NCBI RefSeq assembly: GCF_004005945.1
Contig: NZ_SACS01000001.1
Coordinates: forward strand, 434,001 to 498,000
DNA length: 64,000 nucleotides
Source of the DNA: Rheinheimera riviphila
Lineage (GTDB): Bacteria > Pseudomonadota > Gammaproteobacteria > Enterobacterales > Alteromonadaceae
Direction of reading: 5' to 3'
The position numbers and the translations under genes are program-made. The notes beneath the pieces were generated by a model. The model had not been told where the DNA came from. It was given only the letters and a program-made list of their open reading frames with translations, and ran no database searches. Shown here piece after piece: positions 1-7,663 of this stretch (position 1 is its first letter; each line of letters opens with the position of its first letter).

Positions 1-802
1 CCACATACCGGACTTTCCAGCTGATGGCGCGGATCCCGAGTCGCAAATAGAGGGGCATCGGCCACTCGCGTGCCAAGATAAGATCCGGTGGACCGGCGAC
101 AGAAACTACCATGCCGCCTTGACGCAACACCCGGAACGAGTTCAGTAGCGTGTCACCTCCCAAAGTATCAAAGACCATGTCGAAGTCTTCGAGCATTTGT
201 GAAAAGTCTTGCTGTTGATAATCAATCACTTCGTTGGCGCCTAACGATAGCACCAACGCATGTTTGGGTTTGCTTGCGGTTGCCACCACGTACGCCCCCA
301 GATGCTTCGCCAGCTGCACGGCAAAGGTACCGATGCCACCAGCTCCGGCGTGGATCAGGACTTTCTGACCGGGCTGGATATTCGCGAGATCAACCATCGC
401 TTGTAACGATGTCAGAGCAACCAATGGCATCGCCGCCGCTTCTTCAAAACTCAGGCTAGTGGGTTTTAACGCCACTTCCGATTCATGCACGGCAATTCGC
501 TCGGCAAATGTTCCGATCCGGCGTCGGTTTGGACGAGCATACACCGCGTCGCCAACCTGAAAGCGGCTCACCGCAGCTCCTTTGGCAATCACAATACCAG
601 CCAAATCTGTTCCCATGACCAGCGGAAAGCTGTATTTGACAAGCCGCTTCAACTGCCCTTTGCGTACCCGGATATCAATAGGATTCACACTGGCGGCTTT
701 GATCTCGACCAATACATCGTGATCCCCAGCCACCGGCTCAGTCGCTTGCCCGAATTTAAGTACCTCGGGTCCACCATACGAACCAATAAACCATGCTTTC
801 AA
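1..802 (-). CDS. Quinone oxidoreductase-like MDR dehydrogenase (3' end outside window)
   Basis: The minus strand reads open for 267 codons from position 802 to the window edge. It encodes a GroES-like N-terminal domain (residues KAWFIGSYGGPEV onward) and a Rossmann domain with the nucleotide-binding run AGAGGIGTFAVQLAKHLGA. This is the zinc-independent quinone oxidoreductase branch of the medium-chain dehydrogenase family; no zinc-site cysteines are visible in the N-terminal half. The family reduces quinones or enones with NAD(P)H in the cytoplasm. The start is taken as TTG at 802 because GGGAGG lies just upstream of it (complement of 807-813) and family proteins normally begin MKA. The C-terminus lies left of position 1. 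Substrate unknown. Confidence 0.85.
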   Translation of the reverse strand, partial: MKAWFIGSYGGPEVLKFGQATEPVAGDHDVLVEIKAASVNPIDIRVRKGQLKRLVKYSFPLVMGTDLAGIVIAKGAAVSRFQVGDAVYARPNRRRIGTFAERIAVHESEVALKPTSLSFEEAAAMPLVALTSLQAMVDLANIQPGQKVLIHAGAGGIGTFAVQLAKHLGAYVVATASKPKHALVLSLGANEVIDYQQQDFSQMLEDFDMVFDTLGGDTLLNSFRVLRQGGMVVSVAGPPDLILAREWPMPLYLRLGIRAISWKVRYV

Positions 803-1434
803 GCAGCCTCCCTGAGCCTCAAAAGTTATGTCACTTTTACCATGGTAGCTGTGCATCGAGACACAGTTTCAGCGACAACATCAACCCAACATACGCCATT
901 TATCGGCATATTTGCACCTGTTTCCCCAATGACCACCGCTGAACCCGCAAATACCGCCATCAGAATCCTAACCCGGCCACCAGGTTCGCGGTTGAAATCT
1001 AACTGAAGTCAGCAGCGGCCGATGAGTCATCAACATGCCTGTTGTTATATTTAAGTGATATTCAAGTGGTATTCACGACCCGGACGGCATTCAGCGTACC
1101 GGCTCCCCACTTAGAGATTAAGTAGGTGTTTGATTGTACGAAATATAATCAGATCCCACCCCACTGTTTCGCCTGAGCTGACAACTAAAACACATCCACA
1201 CGCAGCAAATACAACCAGTAGCGCTGCCAGCCAATATCAATTTTTTATCATAATTTTATGGCATTTTTATCAATCTTTGGACTTGGCCGACCTGTAGATT
1301 GCTGAATGAGAGATCGCTGAACGTACCGTAAAAATCTGAATTTCCCTTGACTGATGACCACAAAACACCGGAACAGGTGCGCTGGGAGTTGTCAGTTAAG
1401 CCTGATGACCTGGCGAGAAAGAGAAAGTACTTTT
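803..1434. other. Intergenic region before the RiPP cluster
   Basis: About 630 bases separate the minus-strand oxidoreductase from the secreted TPR gene. I see no convincing gene on either strand. The last ~200 bases contain an A/T-rich stretch (about 1237-1262) that could hold the promoter of the peptide cluster, but I cannot place -35/-10 boxes with confidence and found no sigma-54-type GG-N10-GC element there. Confidence 0.5.
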
Positions 1435-2271
1435 ATGAAAACAGTCCTCAAGAAAGTGATGGTTTTATCTGTGGTCAGCAGCATCAGCTGTATGGCTACA
1501 GCGGCTGGTCTTAGTCATCCCAAAGAGCCCGGCCAGCTCCCCACCGGCAAAGACATTTTTGCCAATGAAGATAAGGTTGTCGGTAGTTTCTACGCTGCCG
1601 GTGACAAACAAGGTCTGCTTGACCAGATCACTAAACTGAATCAACTACTGAGCTCTGACAAAGCCATCTCCAAAGCTGATGCCCGTTATTATCTGGCACT
1701 CTCGAGTTACCGGCTTGGCCTTGTTGACTACAAAAATGCCAAAACCCACTTACAGAAATGTATTGATGAGACCAACGGCATTGTGACAACCGATGCTCAA
1801 TATACCGAAGCTTACATTCTTACTGCAGCCTGCTCCAATTCACTGATTGGCAATATGCCGGAACGCACCATGGAATTGTCGCTGGCCGGGCGCACCGCAT
1901 TGCAACGCGCTGCGGAGCTGGAACCTGCGAACCCTCGTCTACTGTATATCCAGGCCGTAACGGCGCTTTACACTCCCCCACAATTCGGCGGCGGCTTACC
2001 CAGAGCCAGCACTTTGCTGGAGCAGTCTATTCAGCAATTCGAAGCCAAAGCCGCGGATAAAACCAAAGCATACCCGCGCTGGGGGCTTGATGAAGCTTAT
2101 GTCTGGACCGGCGTCATCTTTTCGGTCAACGGCAAGAATACCGAAGCCATTGCTGCACTTGAGAAATCGTTGGATGTGTCACAAAGCAGCTGGGTGAAAA
2201 CTCAACTACTGCCAACACTAAAACGGGGTAGTTCCATCGGGCCACACTTCGGGCTGCAGTTGTCAAACTAA
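1435..2271 (+). CDS. Secreted TPR-like protein at the head of the RiPP cluster
   Basis: This 278-residue protein starts at ATG 1435, chosen because the N-terminus then forms a clean signal peptide (K-rich n-region, hydrophobic core, likely cleavage near ATAAG); the upstream extension is polar and would bury it. The mature protein is helical with TPR-like repeats (for example residues with KADARYYLALSSYRLG and EPANPRLLYIQAVTALY). It resembles the cytoplasmic TPR protein at 13941-14636 over the NPR...GG...P.WG...A region, so the cluster is bracketed by two paralogues. YcaO begins 22 nt after its stop, suggesting co-transcription. It probably acts in the periplasm as a binding or self-protection protein; its function is not known from sequence. 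Confidence 0.75.
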   Translation: MKTVLKKVMVLSVVSSISCMATAAGLSHPKEPGQLPTGKDIFANEDKVVGSFYAAGDKQGLLDQITKLNQLLSSDKAISKADARYYLALSSYRLGLVDYKNAKTHLQKCIDETNGIVTTDAQYTEAYILTAACSNSLIGNMPERTMELSLAGRTALQRAAELEPANPRLLYIQAVTALYTPPQFGGGLPRASTLLEQSIQQFEAKAADKTKAYPRWGLDEAYVWTGVIFSVNGKNTEAIAALEKSLDVSQSSWVKTQLLPTLKRGSSIGPHFGLQLSN

Positions 2272-2293
2272 ACAAAAAAAGTGAAGGGAACCT

Positions 2294-3757
2294 ATGTCAC
2301 CGCAGATCCAATCCTCGGCTATCAATCAGCACTATATGACCTTGCCGTACCAGGTCACGAACTATGAAAGTAAAGGTTACGAAGAAATTAACTCCTATTA
2401 CTACCCTCGTGGCCCTATCAAAAGGGTGGTCAGCTATTTCCGCGGTTCTGGTGGACTTATCATGTATACCGGTAATTGCGAGTTTTATGAATTTGATCAT
2501 ATTGCCCGCGATGTCCTTGGCCGTAATTCATTTGAAAGTAGCGTCCAACGAACCATTTTTGGCGGTGGTAAAGGCTTTGACCTGCCGACCATGATGGCAT
2601 CGTCCCTGGGCGAAGTGGTTGAACGGGCGATGGGCAGCCTGGTGTCGTTTGAATATGACGACAAGATAGTATACGGCAGCTACCACACCCTCACCGGTCA
2701 AGGCTACCACTGTATGCACCCGGCCGAATTACCCTTATTTGCCGACGAACAATACGCTACAACCGGCTTTCAGTATGACAAATTCACCGAAAGTACTTTT
2801 ACCGGCTGGGTCAAAGGCTGCTATTTGCTGGACGAAGAAAAAATCATTTGGGTGCCTTCGCAGATTGTTATGCCTTTCAGTATGTTACATCCAAAAGAGC
2901 GGATGTTCTGCTATGCCACCAGTGGCGGGTTGTCGACCCACATCACCAAAGAGCTTGCCGTTTACCATGGTATTTCGGAAGTGCTGGAGCGGGACGCCGT
3001 CAACGTACACTGGAATACCGGTCACGCCCCGCAAATTATTGAATTAGATTGCATTCCAAACGACTACCGGGTGCGGCGTATCCTCGCCCATGCCCAAACC
3101 CTGGTTGATGATATCAAATTGTATTTACACAGCACTGATATCGAAGGTTTTTATACCGTCACTGCCGTTGGTTTTATGAAAGGCTTTAACAAGTACAACT
3201 ACATCTCAGGTGGAGGTGGTGGTTTGTCTATTGAAGACGCCATTTTATCAGCGCTGGGCGAGTTCGCTCAGGCTGAAGGCAGCAGCCGCATTATTCTGAA
3301 TTGTCCGCAGTGGGCCTATTCGGAGCGGGTCAAAGAACTATTCTTTGTGGAAGAGGATGTGCCGGTAGAAAAATTCGACATCTTCTATAAAGTTATTGGC
3401 CATTATGGTTATCCATCACATGCTAAAAATCTGCAGTGGTATTTGGAAGGCTCCGGTACTGTCAAATTATCCGAACTGATGGAAAACAAAAAACTGTCAG
3501 GCCATACCAAATACGAAAAAATCCTGAACATTACTAAAGCACACAATCTTGACCCAATATTCTTTGATTTCACCTTACCTTGCCTGAATATAGTTCGGCT
3601 GCACAAGGTATTTATCAAAGGATTAACTCCTCCCTATTTACATTCAATGCCATCTTATGGTGTAGACAGATATTACGAACTACCACAAAAATTGAACTGG
3701 AAAGATCGAAAACTAACATTCGATGATTTGACAAAGTCGCCTCAACCCTATCCTTGA
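2294..3757 (+). CDS. YcaO cyclodehydratase, SagD-like (azoline-forming)
   Basis: 487-residue YcaO-domain protein. The three ATP/Mg-binding motifs are visible: S-x2-E-x2-E-R near residues 104-111 (SLGEVVER), E-x2-E-R near 229-233 (SEVLERD) and E-x2-Q near 323-326 (GEFAQ). The protein ends in P-Q-P-Y-P, the C-terminal P-x-P-x-P found in azoline-forming YcaO enzymes. In this family the enzyme uses ATP to cyclise Cys, Ser or Thr of a precursor peptide into thiazoline or oxazoline. The ThiF-like protein at 4160 is its expected partner. The start at 2294 has a GAAGGGA ribosome site 5 nt upstream. It lies directly before the precursor gene, whereas sagD in streptococci lies after sagA, B and C. Confidence 0.95.
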   Translation: MSPQIQSSAINQHYMTLPYQVTNYESKGYEEINSYYYPRGPIKRVVSYFRGSGGLIMYTGNCEFYEFDHIARDVLGRNSFESSVQRTIFGGGKGFDLPTMMASSLGEVVERAMGSLVSFEYDDKIVYGSYHTLTGQGYHCMHPAELPLFADEQYATTGFQYDKFTESTFTGWVKGCYLLDEEKIIWVPSQIVMPFSMLHPKERMFCYATSGGLSTHITKELAVYHGISEVLERDAVNVHWNTGHAPQIIELDCIPNDYRVRRILAHAQTLVDDIKLYLHSTDIEGFYTVTAVGFMKGFNKYNYISGGGGGLSIEDAILSALGEFAQAEGSSRIILNCPQWAYSERVKELFFVEEDVPVEKFDIFYKVIGHYGYPSHAKNLQWYLEGSGTVKLSELMENKKLSGHTKYEKILNITKAHNLDPIFFDFTLPCLNIVRLHKVFIKGLTPPYLHSMPSYGVDRYYELPQKLNWKDRKLTFDDLTKSPQPYP

Positions 3758-3797
3758 TGATTCCAGCCATCAGGCCAGGTATCTTCTGCTGTGGATG

Positions 3798-3846
3798 CTT
3801 GCTTTACTAAGCAAGTGAGCTTTACAAAAAGCGAAAATATTTTCGC
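3798..3846. promoter_or_regulatory. Hairpin plus perfect 16-bp palindrome upstream of the precursor gene
   Basis: Between ycaO and the precursor are a hairpin with a 7-bp stem and TACT loop (3798-3815) and, 15 bases later, the perfect palindrome GCGAAAATATTTTCGC (3831-3846), ending 35 bases before the precursor ATG. The palindrome could be an operator or a structured 5' leader; the hairpin lacks a T-run, so it is a weak terminator at best. I could not assign a -35/-10 pair. Confidence 0.4.
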
Positions 3847-3881
3847 ATGGAAATTCATACTCACAAAACGAGGAAATTACA

Positions 3882-4016
3882 ATGAAATTAGCAAAAACTT
3901 CAATGTTCGACCATCGCTATGAATCAGGTATGGCGTTCGCTCCAGGCGGCTGTAACTGCTGGTGTTGCTGCTCATGCTCATGCTCTGGCGGCTCAGAAGA
4001 GATGCAAGAACAATAA
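3882..4016 (+). CDS. SagA-like Cys-rich RiPP precursor peptide
   Basis: A 44-codon gene with ribosome site ACGAGGAA about 8 nt before ATG 3882. Residues 1-23 form a leader ending A-P-G-G; residues 24-38 are the core CNCWCCCSCSCSGGS, followed by a short acidic tail ending at Gln44. The core has seven Cys (24, 26, 28, 29, 30, 32, 34) and Ser at 31, 33, 35 and 38, all candidate sites for azole formation. Streptolysin S precursor SagA has the same layout: a short leader, A-P-G-G, then a run of Cys. By analogy cleavage would follow Gly23. It differs from SagA in having no F-x3-branched motif in the leader (F-D-H-R-Y is the nearest) and in having a Trp in the core. Position between ycaO and the E1-like gene supports the call. 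Confidence 0.9.
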   Translation: MKLAKTSMFDHRYESGMAFAPGGCNCWCCCSCSCSGGSEEMQEQ

Positions 4017-4030
4017 ATTTGAGCTCGATA

Positions 4031-4107
4031 CAATTGCCGGTTTCGCAATATGAAACTGGCATTTGTAGCAATTGCCGGTTTCAGCAGTAAGAAACTGGCA
4101 TTTGTAA
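4031..4107 (+). repeat. Tandemly duplicated hairpin between precursor and enzyme genes
   Basis: Two near-identical units of 38 and 39 bp (4031-4068 and 4069-4107) each fold into a 10-bp stem, TGCCGGTTTC with GAAACTGGCA (one G-U pair), at 4035-4061 and 4073-4100. Each is followed by ATTTGTA, a poor T-run. In streptococci a terminator after sagA lets the precursor transcript exceed the rest of the operon. These duplicated hairpins sit in the same place and could act as an attenuator, RNase stop or processing site. That role is inferred. Confidence 0.65.
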
Positions 4108-4159
4108 CAAATGGCTATTCAATCATGGTTGGAACAAAAGAATCACAAGGTAGATATCA

Positions 4160-5251
4160 ATGACGCAGGAAGACGCAAAGTATCAAATCAATCCGCATGT
4201 AAGAGTGATCCACGTAACGCCAAATGAAATTCTGGTCAAACATAGCGCCAGGTCTTTCTTTTCTAAATCATGGACTGACAAAGGCCGCACCGGATTGTTA
4301 GGTCGCCTTATTAATCATATGAATGGCCAACACAGTTTAAAAGAACTTCATGAAAACGGGGTGATCAAACCTGACGAATATGCGAGCACCTTACAACTGG
4401 TCAATGAACTGGTAGAAGAACATATTCTGATCAAGCCGGAACATGATTTAGTCGATGTATATTTAAAGGTGATTCAAGGCGCCGAAACTTCTCTGTCCGA
4501 TAAACGCATTGGCATTATTGGCTGCGGCCAGGCTGGCAGCCGAATTGCCAAACAACTGGCACAATGTGGCATTAAATATTTATTGTTGTCCGGTGATTCC
4601 AAGGTTCACAACGCGACATCACTGCAACGTTTTCTGAGTATTGAACCTGGTTTTGTGACGGAAGGCGCAGCTGTTGCTGATTGCCTGGCAGCAAGCCTGA
4701 AGCAATATGATTTGGCCAGCATCTCAACAATCACTGAAGACAGTTTTTCTAAAGAAAATATCCGGGCCGTATTTGAACAATGTGATCTGGTGGTTGCGGC
4801 ATTAGATGAATACATGCAATCCATTTTGCATACCATCAACCAACAGGCACTCGAAGCAGAAAAACCTTGGGCCCTGACCGTATTCGATGGCTCTGAAGGC
4901 ATTGCCGGTCCGATTTTTGTACCAGGGGATACTTGTTGTTTTAACGAATTTGAACTGCAGGGTGTCGCCGCCGCAGGTTCATTAAAACGTGACGTCATCA
5001 CTTATTATGACGCGGTCAATGCCACTGGCCAGCCAGATCTTGGTTTTGCCCCTTCACCATATATCGATGTAGTGACCGGACAGCTGACCTCAGGATTACT
5101 GAATTATCTGACCACCGGCCGTAGTTTTCTGGTCAGCCGTGCTATCCGCACTGACTTTGAACGGATGTCAGTCGACTACGAAGATATCAAACGGATCCCA
5201 CGTTGTTCTGCCTGCACACCGTTTCGTCCATTTCGCAATGTGTTCCTGTAA
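4160..5251 (+). CDS. ThiF/E1-like RiPP partner protein, SagC-like
   Basis: 363-residue protein. Residues ~1-100 fit the small winged-helix-like region that in such proteins binds the precursor leader (RRE). Residues ~113-300 are a ThiF/E1-type Rossmann domain with GIIGCGQAGS (G121-x-G-x-x-G126). The C-terminus has R-C-S-A-C (Cys349, Cys352), half of a likely zinc site. In azole-peptide systems this protein presents the leader to YcaO and stimulates cyclisation. AAGGTAG about 9 nt upstream supports ATG 4160. It follows the duplicated hairpins, and the next gene starts 15 nt after its stop, behind a strong AGGAGG site. Adenylation activity is not expected, since the usual E1 residues are degenerate. 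Confidence 0.88.
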   Translation: MTQEDAKYQINPHVRVIHVTPNEILVKHSARSFFSKSWTDKGRTGLLGRLINHMNGQHSLKELHENGVIKPDEYASTLQLVNELVEEHILIKPEHDLVDVYLKVIQGAETSLSDKRIGIIGCGQAGSRIAKQLAQCGIKYLLLSGDSKVHNATSLQRFLSIEPGFVTEGAAVADCLAASLKQYDLASISTITEDSFSKENIRAVFEQCDLVVAALDEYMQSILHTINQQALEAEKPWALTVFDGSEGIAGPIFVPGDTCCFNEFELQGVAAAGSLKRDVITYYDAVNATGQPDLGFAPSPYIDVVTGQLTSGLLNYLTTGRSFLVSRAIRTDFERMSVDYEDIKRIPRCSACTPFRPFRNVFL

Positions 5252-5265
5252 GAGGAGGATCAGGT

Positions 5266-6060
5266 ATGCCATTTACAGATCCAGCGGACTATTTCCTCGG
5301 TCAGCGCACCACGGCAGAAGGTACTTTCATGCCTCCAATCAACAGTGTCGACCTGTTGCCGGAGATCCATCGGGAGTTTCAATGTCGCTTTGGCGAGCTG
5401 TCGGTGAACGCCGCCGAGTTTTATCATGAAAACTCCAAAGTGGTGCGCAGCTCAACCCGACGCCTCGCGCAAAACCAGGAAAGTATCGCCAGTTTTATTC
5501 AGCACTATATCGATACTCCCTACAACTACAGCCCGGACACCGTATCGGATATCAACCAGAGCCCGATTTTGCCGGCTTTTCACTGGCGGCAACAGGTGCC
5601 AGCGGCGATTCATCAGCTTGGGATCAAAGATTACCTGAAGTATTTCGCGCTGGACGCTTATGTCCTGTCGGGGAATCAGCTACGCAAGGTACTGCCAAAC
5701 AAACAAATTCTGGTAAAAGACCGGGTATTTGGTGACGACAAACTGAAAAAACTGGCCGATGCCTTTTACGGCCCTGACCGCGACGCCGGCCAGAAATTTG
5801 AACATTTTGTGTTTTTTGTCGGTTGTCCATGGCGTTACATGATGCTGTACGGACCGAAGGGCTATCGGAAAATGTTGGTGGATTTAGGTCACATCCTGTG
5901 TGGGTTGCAACCGGAAATTGAGCGGGGCGAACTTTGCCCGGTGGAATATTTCTATGACAACGAGATTGATCGGTTCCTTGATCTGGATGGCATCGAACAG
6001 TCGGTACAATTTGTGTTGGGTGTCCCCACCCCATTAAACGGAAGCAATTCTCATGAGTAA
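5266..6060 (+). CDS. SagB-like nitroreductase-fold protein, probably inactive paralogue
   Basis: 264 residues from ATG 5266, chosen for the AGGAGGAT ribosome site at 5252-5260; an in-frame ATG at 5203 would overlap the E1-like gene without a ribosome site. The C-terminal half has the nitroreductase layout (WRYMMLYGPKGYRKMLVDLGHILCGL, then FYDNEIDRFLDLDGIEQSVQFVLGVP). It is much less conserved than the next gene: the N-terminal R-R-S-x-R-x-Y flavin motif is absent and the catalytic Lys-Tyr pair appears as Arg-Tyr. It may be a structural partner of the active dehydrogenase. It overlaps the next gene by 8 nt, implying coupled translation and possibly a heteromeric complex. Confidence 0.7.
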   Translation: MPFTDPADYFLGQRTTAEGTFMPPINSVDLLPEIHREFQCRFGELSVNAAEFYHENSKVVRSSTRRLAQNQESIASFIQHYIDTPYNYSPDTVSDINQSPILPAFHWRQQVPAAIHQLGIKDYLKYFALDAYVLSGNQLRKVLPNKQILVKDRVFGDDKLKKLADAFYGPDRDAGQKFEHFVFFVGCPWRYMMLYGPKGYRKMLVDLGHILCGLQPEIERGELCPVEYFYDNEIDRFLDLDGIEQSVQFVLGVPTPLNGSNSHE

Positions 6061-6970
6061 TGCCGAAGTTGTAAACAATGCCGCATGTCAAATCACTGCG
6101 CTCAACAAGAACGACCATTTGCTGCGGCAGCTATCTTCTGAACACAGAGCCGTGATTGATGTCTATGTACAGCGTGCACTGGCCAGGCAACAGGAAGAAC
6201 TGCCGGTGACACCGTTGTCGCTGGCACATGACGGCTTGAAACTGGACCCGGAAATGGGTAAGCAGGTGATGAACAATATCCTGTTTTCCGACCGGCCAGG
6301 TTACACCGAATCTTCACCGTCGGAGCAATTCATCGCGTTGCCACCGCCACAAGAAGCTTCGGCTGAATCTTATGCCGCGTTGTTAAAACGGCGCAAGTCA
6401 CTGCGCGATTATACCGATGCGCCGATCAGTCTGGCTGAGCTGAGCTCGATCTGCCACTTGGCGGCTGGGGTGAAAAACCGTTTTAAAACAAATAGTAACC
6501 AGACCATACCTTACGCGCCTTTTACACCAACGGGTGGCGGCTTACTCAGTATGCACCTGTATTATGCCGCGTTAAATACCGAAGGATTGAGTCGGGGTAT
6601 TTACCGGTATCGTGCAGAAAAACATGCCATGCAAGTCGTTAGCCTTGGGGAAATTCGCGGCCGGATTTTTGAAATTGCATCCTTCCAGGACTGGATCGCC
6701 CGTTCGGCCGGAATTTTTATTCTGGTCAGCGATCTCGACCGTGTGCAGTGGAAATACGAAGACCGCGCCTACCGTCTGACCCATATGGATGCCGGAGTGT
6801 TGGGGCAAAGCGTGCATCTGACCGCAACCTCACTCAACCTTGGTTCCTGCATGGTGTTTGGTTTTCTTGATGATGAAATGAATCAGTTGCTGGGTATTGA
6901 TGGTGACCGGCAGTTTGTGTCGTTGATCATCCCGGTGGGTCATCCGATCACCGATTATTCCGCGGTGTAA
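6053..6970 (+). CDS. SagB/McbC-type FMN azoline dehydrogenase
   Basis: 305-residue nitroreductase-family protein. Residues ~112-140 hold RRKSLRDYTDAPISLAELS, the typical SagB flavin-site entry; residues 233-241 read W-K-Y-E-D-R-A-Y-R, with the Lys-Tyr pair important in McbC-type dehydrogenases; the C-terminus has GFLDDEMNQLLGIDG and LIIPVGHP. The family oxidises thiazolines or oxazolines to aromatic thiazoles or oxazoles with FMN. Residues 1-~100 are a helical N-terminal region of unclear role. It is co-translated with the degenerate paralogue just upstream, and the CPBP protease starts 11 nt after its stop. Confidence 0.92.
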   Translation: MSNAEVVNNAACQITALNKNDHLLRQLSSEHRAVIDVYVQRALARQQEELPVTPLSLAHDGLKLDPEMGKQVMNNILFSDRPGYTESSPSEQFIALPPPQEASAESYAALLKRRKSLRDYTDAPISLAELSSICHLAAGVKNRFKTNSNQTIPYAPFTPTGGGLLSMHLYYAALNTEGLSRGIYRYRAEKHAMQVVSLGEIRGRIFEIASFQDWIARSAGIFILVSDLDRVQWKYEDRAYRLTHMDAGVLGQSVHLTATSLNLGSCMVFGFLDDEMNQLLGIDGDRQFVSLIIPVGHPITDYSAV

Positions 6971-6981
6971 GGGCCAATGGC

Positions 6982-7662
6982 ATGAGCCTGGTGATCCTGA
7001 GCTTTCCGCTGATCCTGGTGTTGTACTTTGCATGCATTATCTGGGTTTTACAGCTGATGAATGCAAAGGCAACACAAGTCCTGCAGGACTATAGCGCATT
7101 GTTCTATGGATTGTTGCTGTTGGCGTTGATCTGTGGGCTAGCCACACAACCAGATGGGCGATGGATGCCGGCAACACCGCAGATACCGCAGTCATGGCAA
7201 ACGATCTGGTTATGTTTGCTGGCTTTGCTGTCCGGGTATGGTTTATTCAAAGCTGAAGGTTGGTTGATCGCCAAGCTATCGTCTGGCAAAGCGCAGGCCC
7301 ACCAAGCAGTGCGCCATCAGGCCGGACACTGGTGGATACTGCCGGTGATGGTGCTGATTGTGGTCATCGAAGAGCTGATCTGGCGTGGATATTTGCCATC
7401 CAACATCAACGAACAATGGCAAATCGGCGGGCTGGCGGCGGCCATCACAGCCTCGGTTGCTTTTGGATTACACCATCTGTTTTATGGCTGGATCCACGTG
7501 CTGCTGAAGAGTGGTTATGGCTTGCTCTGGCTGCTGTTTTATCAGGCAACCGGTACTTTATGGGCGCCGGTGTTGTCGCATCTGGCGTTTAATGTTGCGG
7601 TGTACTACTGCCGTGACAAAAACGCGGTGTTGTCTCCCTGTCCGGAAAAAAAGGCTGTGTAA
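6982..7662 (+). CDS. CPBP-family membrane protease, SagE-like
   Basis: 226-residue membrane protein with about six hydrophobic segments. The CPBP (CAAX protease and bacteriocin-processing) motifs are present: E-E-L-I-W-R at residues 130-135 (E-E-x3-R), F-x-x-H-H at 161-165 and S-H-L-A-F-N with His200 and Asn204. SagE in streptolysin S clusters belongs to this family and is thought to remove the leader or give self-immunity; cleavage after the A-P-G-G of the precursor is the natural hypothesis here. It sits 11 nt after the dehydrogenase and 1 nt before the ABC ATPase. Confidence 0.88.
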   Translation: MSLVILSFPLILVLYFACIIWVLQLMNAKATQVLQDYSALFYGLLLLALICGLATQPDGRWMPATPQIPQSWQTIWLCLLALLSGYGLFKAEGWLIAKLSSGKAQAHQAVRHQAGHWWILPVMVLIVVIEELIWRGYLPSNINEQWQIGGLAAAITASVAFGLHHLFYGWIHVLLKSGYGLLWLLFYQATGTLWAPVLSHLAFNVAVYYCRDKNAVLSPCPEKKAV

Positions 7663-7663
7663 C

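Noticed and set aside
88-1006. Two plus-strand frames of 123 and 173 codons at the left edge
   Set aside because: The minus strand reads a complete, in-frame quinone oxidoreductase through this region to its TTG start at 802; the plus-strand frames have no ribosome sites or family-like sequence.
3882-4016. Lanthipeptide or sactipeptide precursor
   Set aside because: The Cys/Ser-rich core would suit either, but no LanB/LanC/LanM or radical-SAM gene is nearby, while YcaO, ThiF-like and SagB-like genes are.
5266-6970. One sagB gene split by a frameshift
   Set aside because: Each frame has its own complete nitroreductase C-terminal half, and the upstream gene has its own strong ribosome site; these are two genes.
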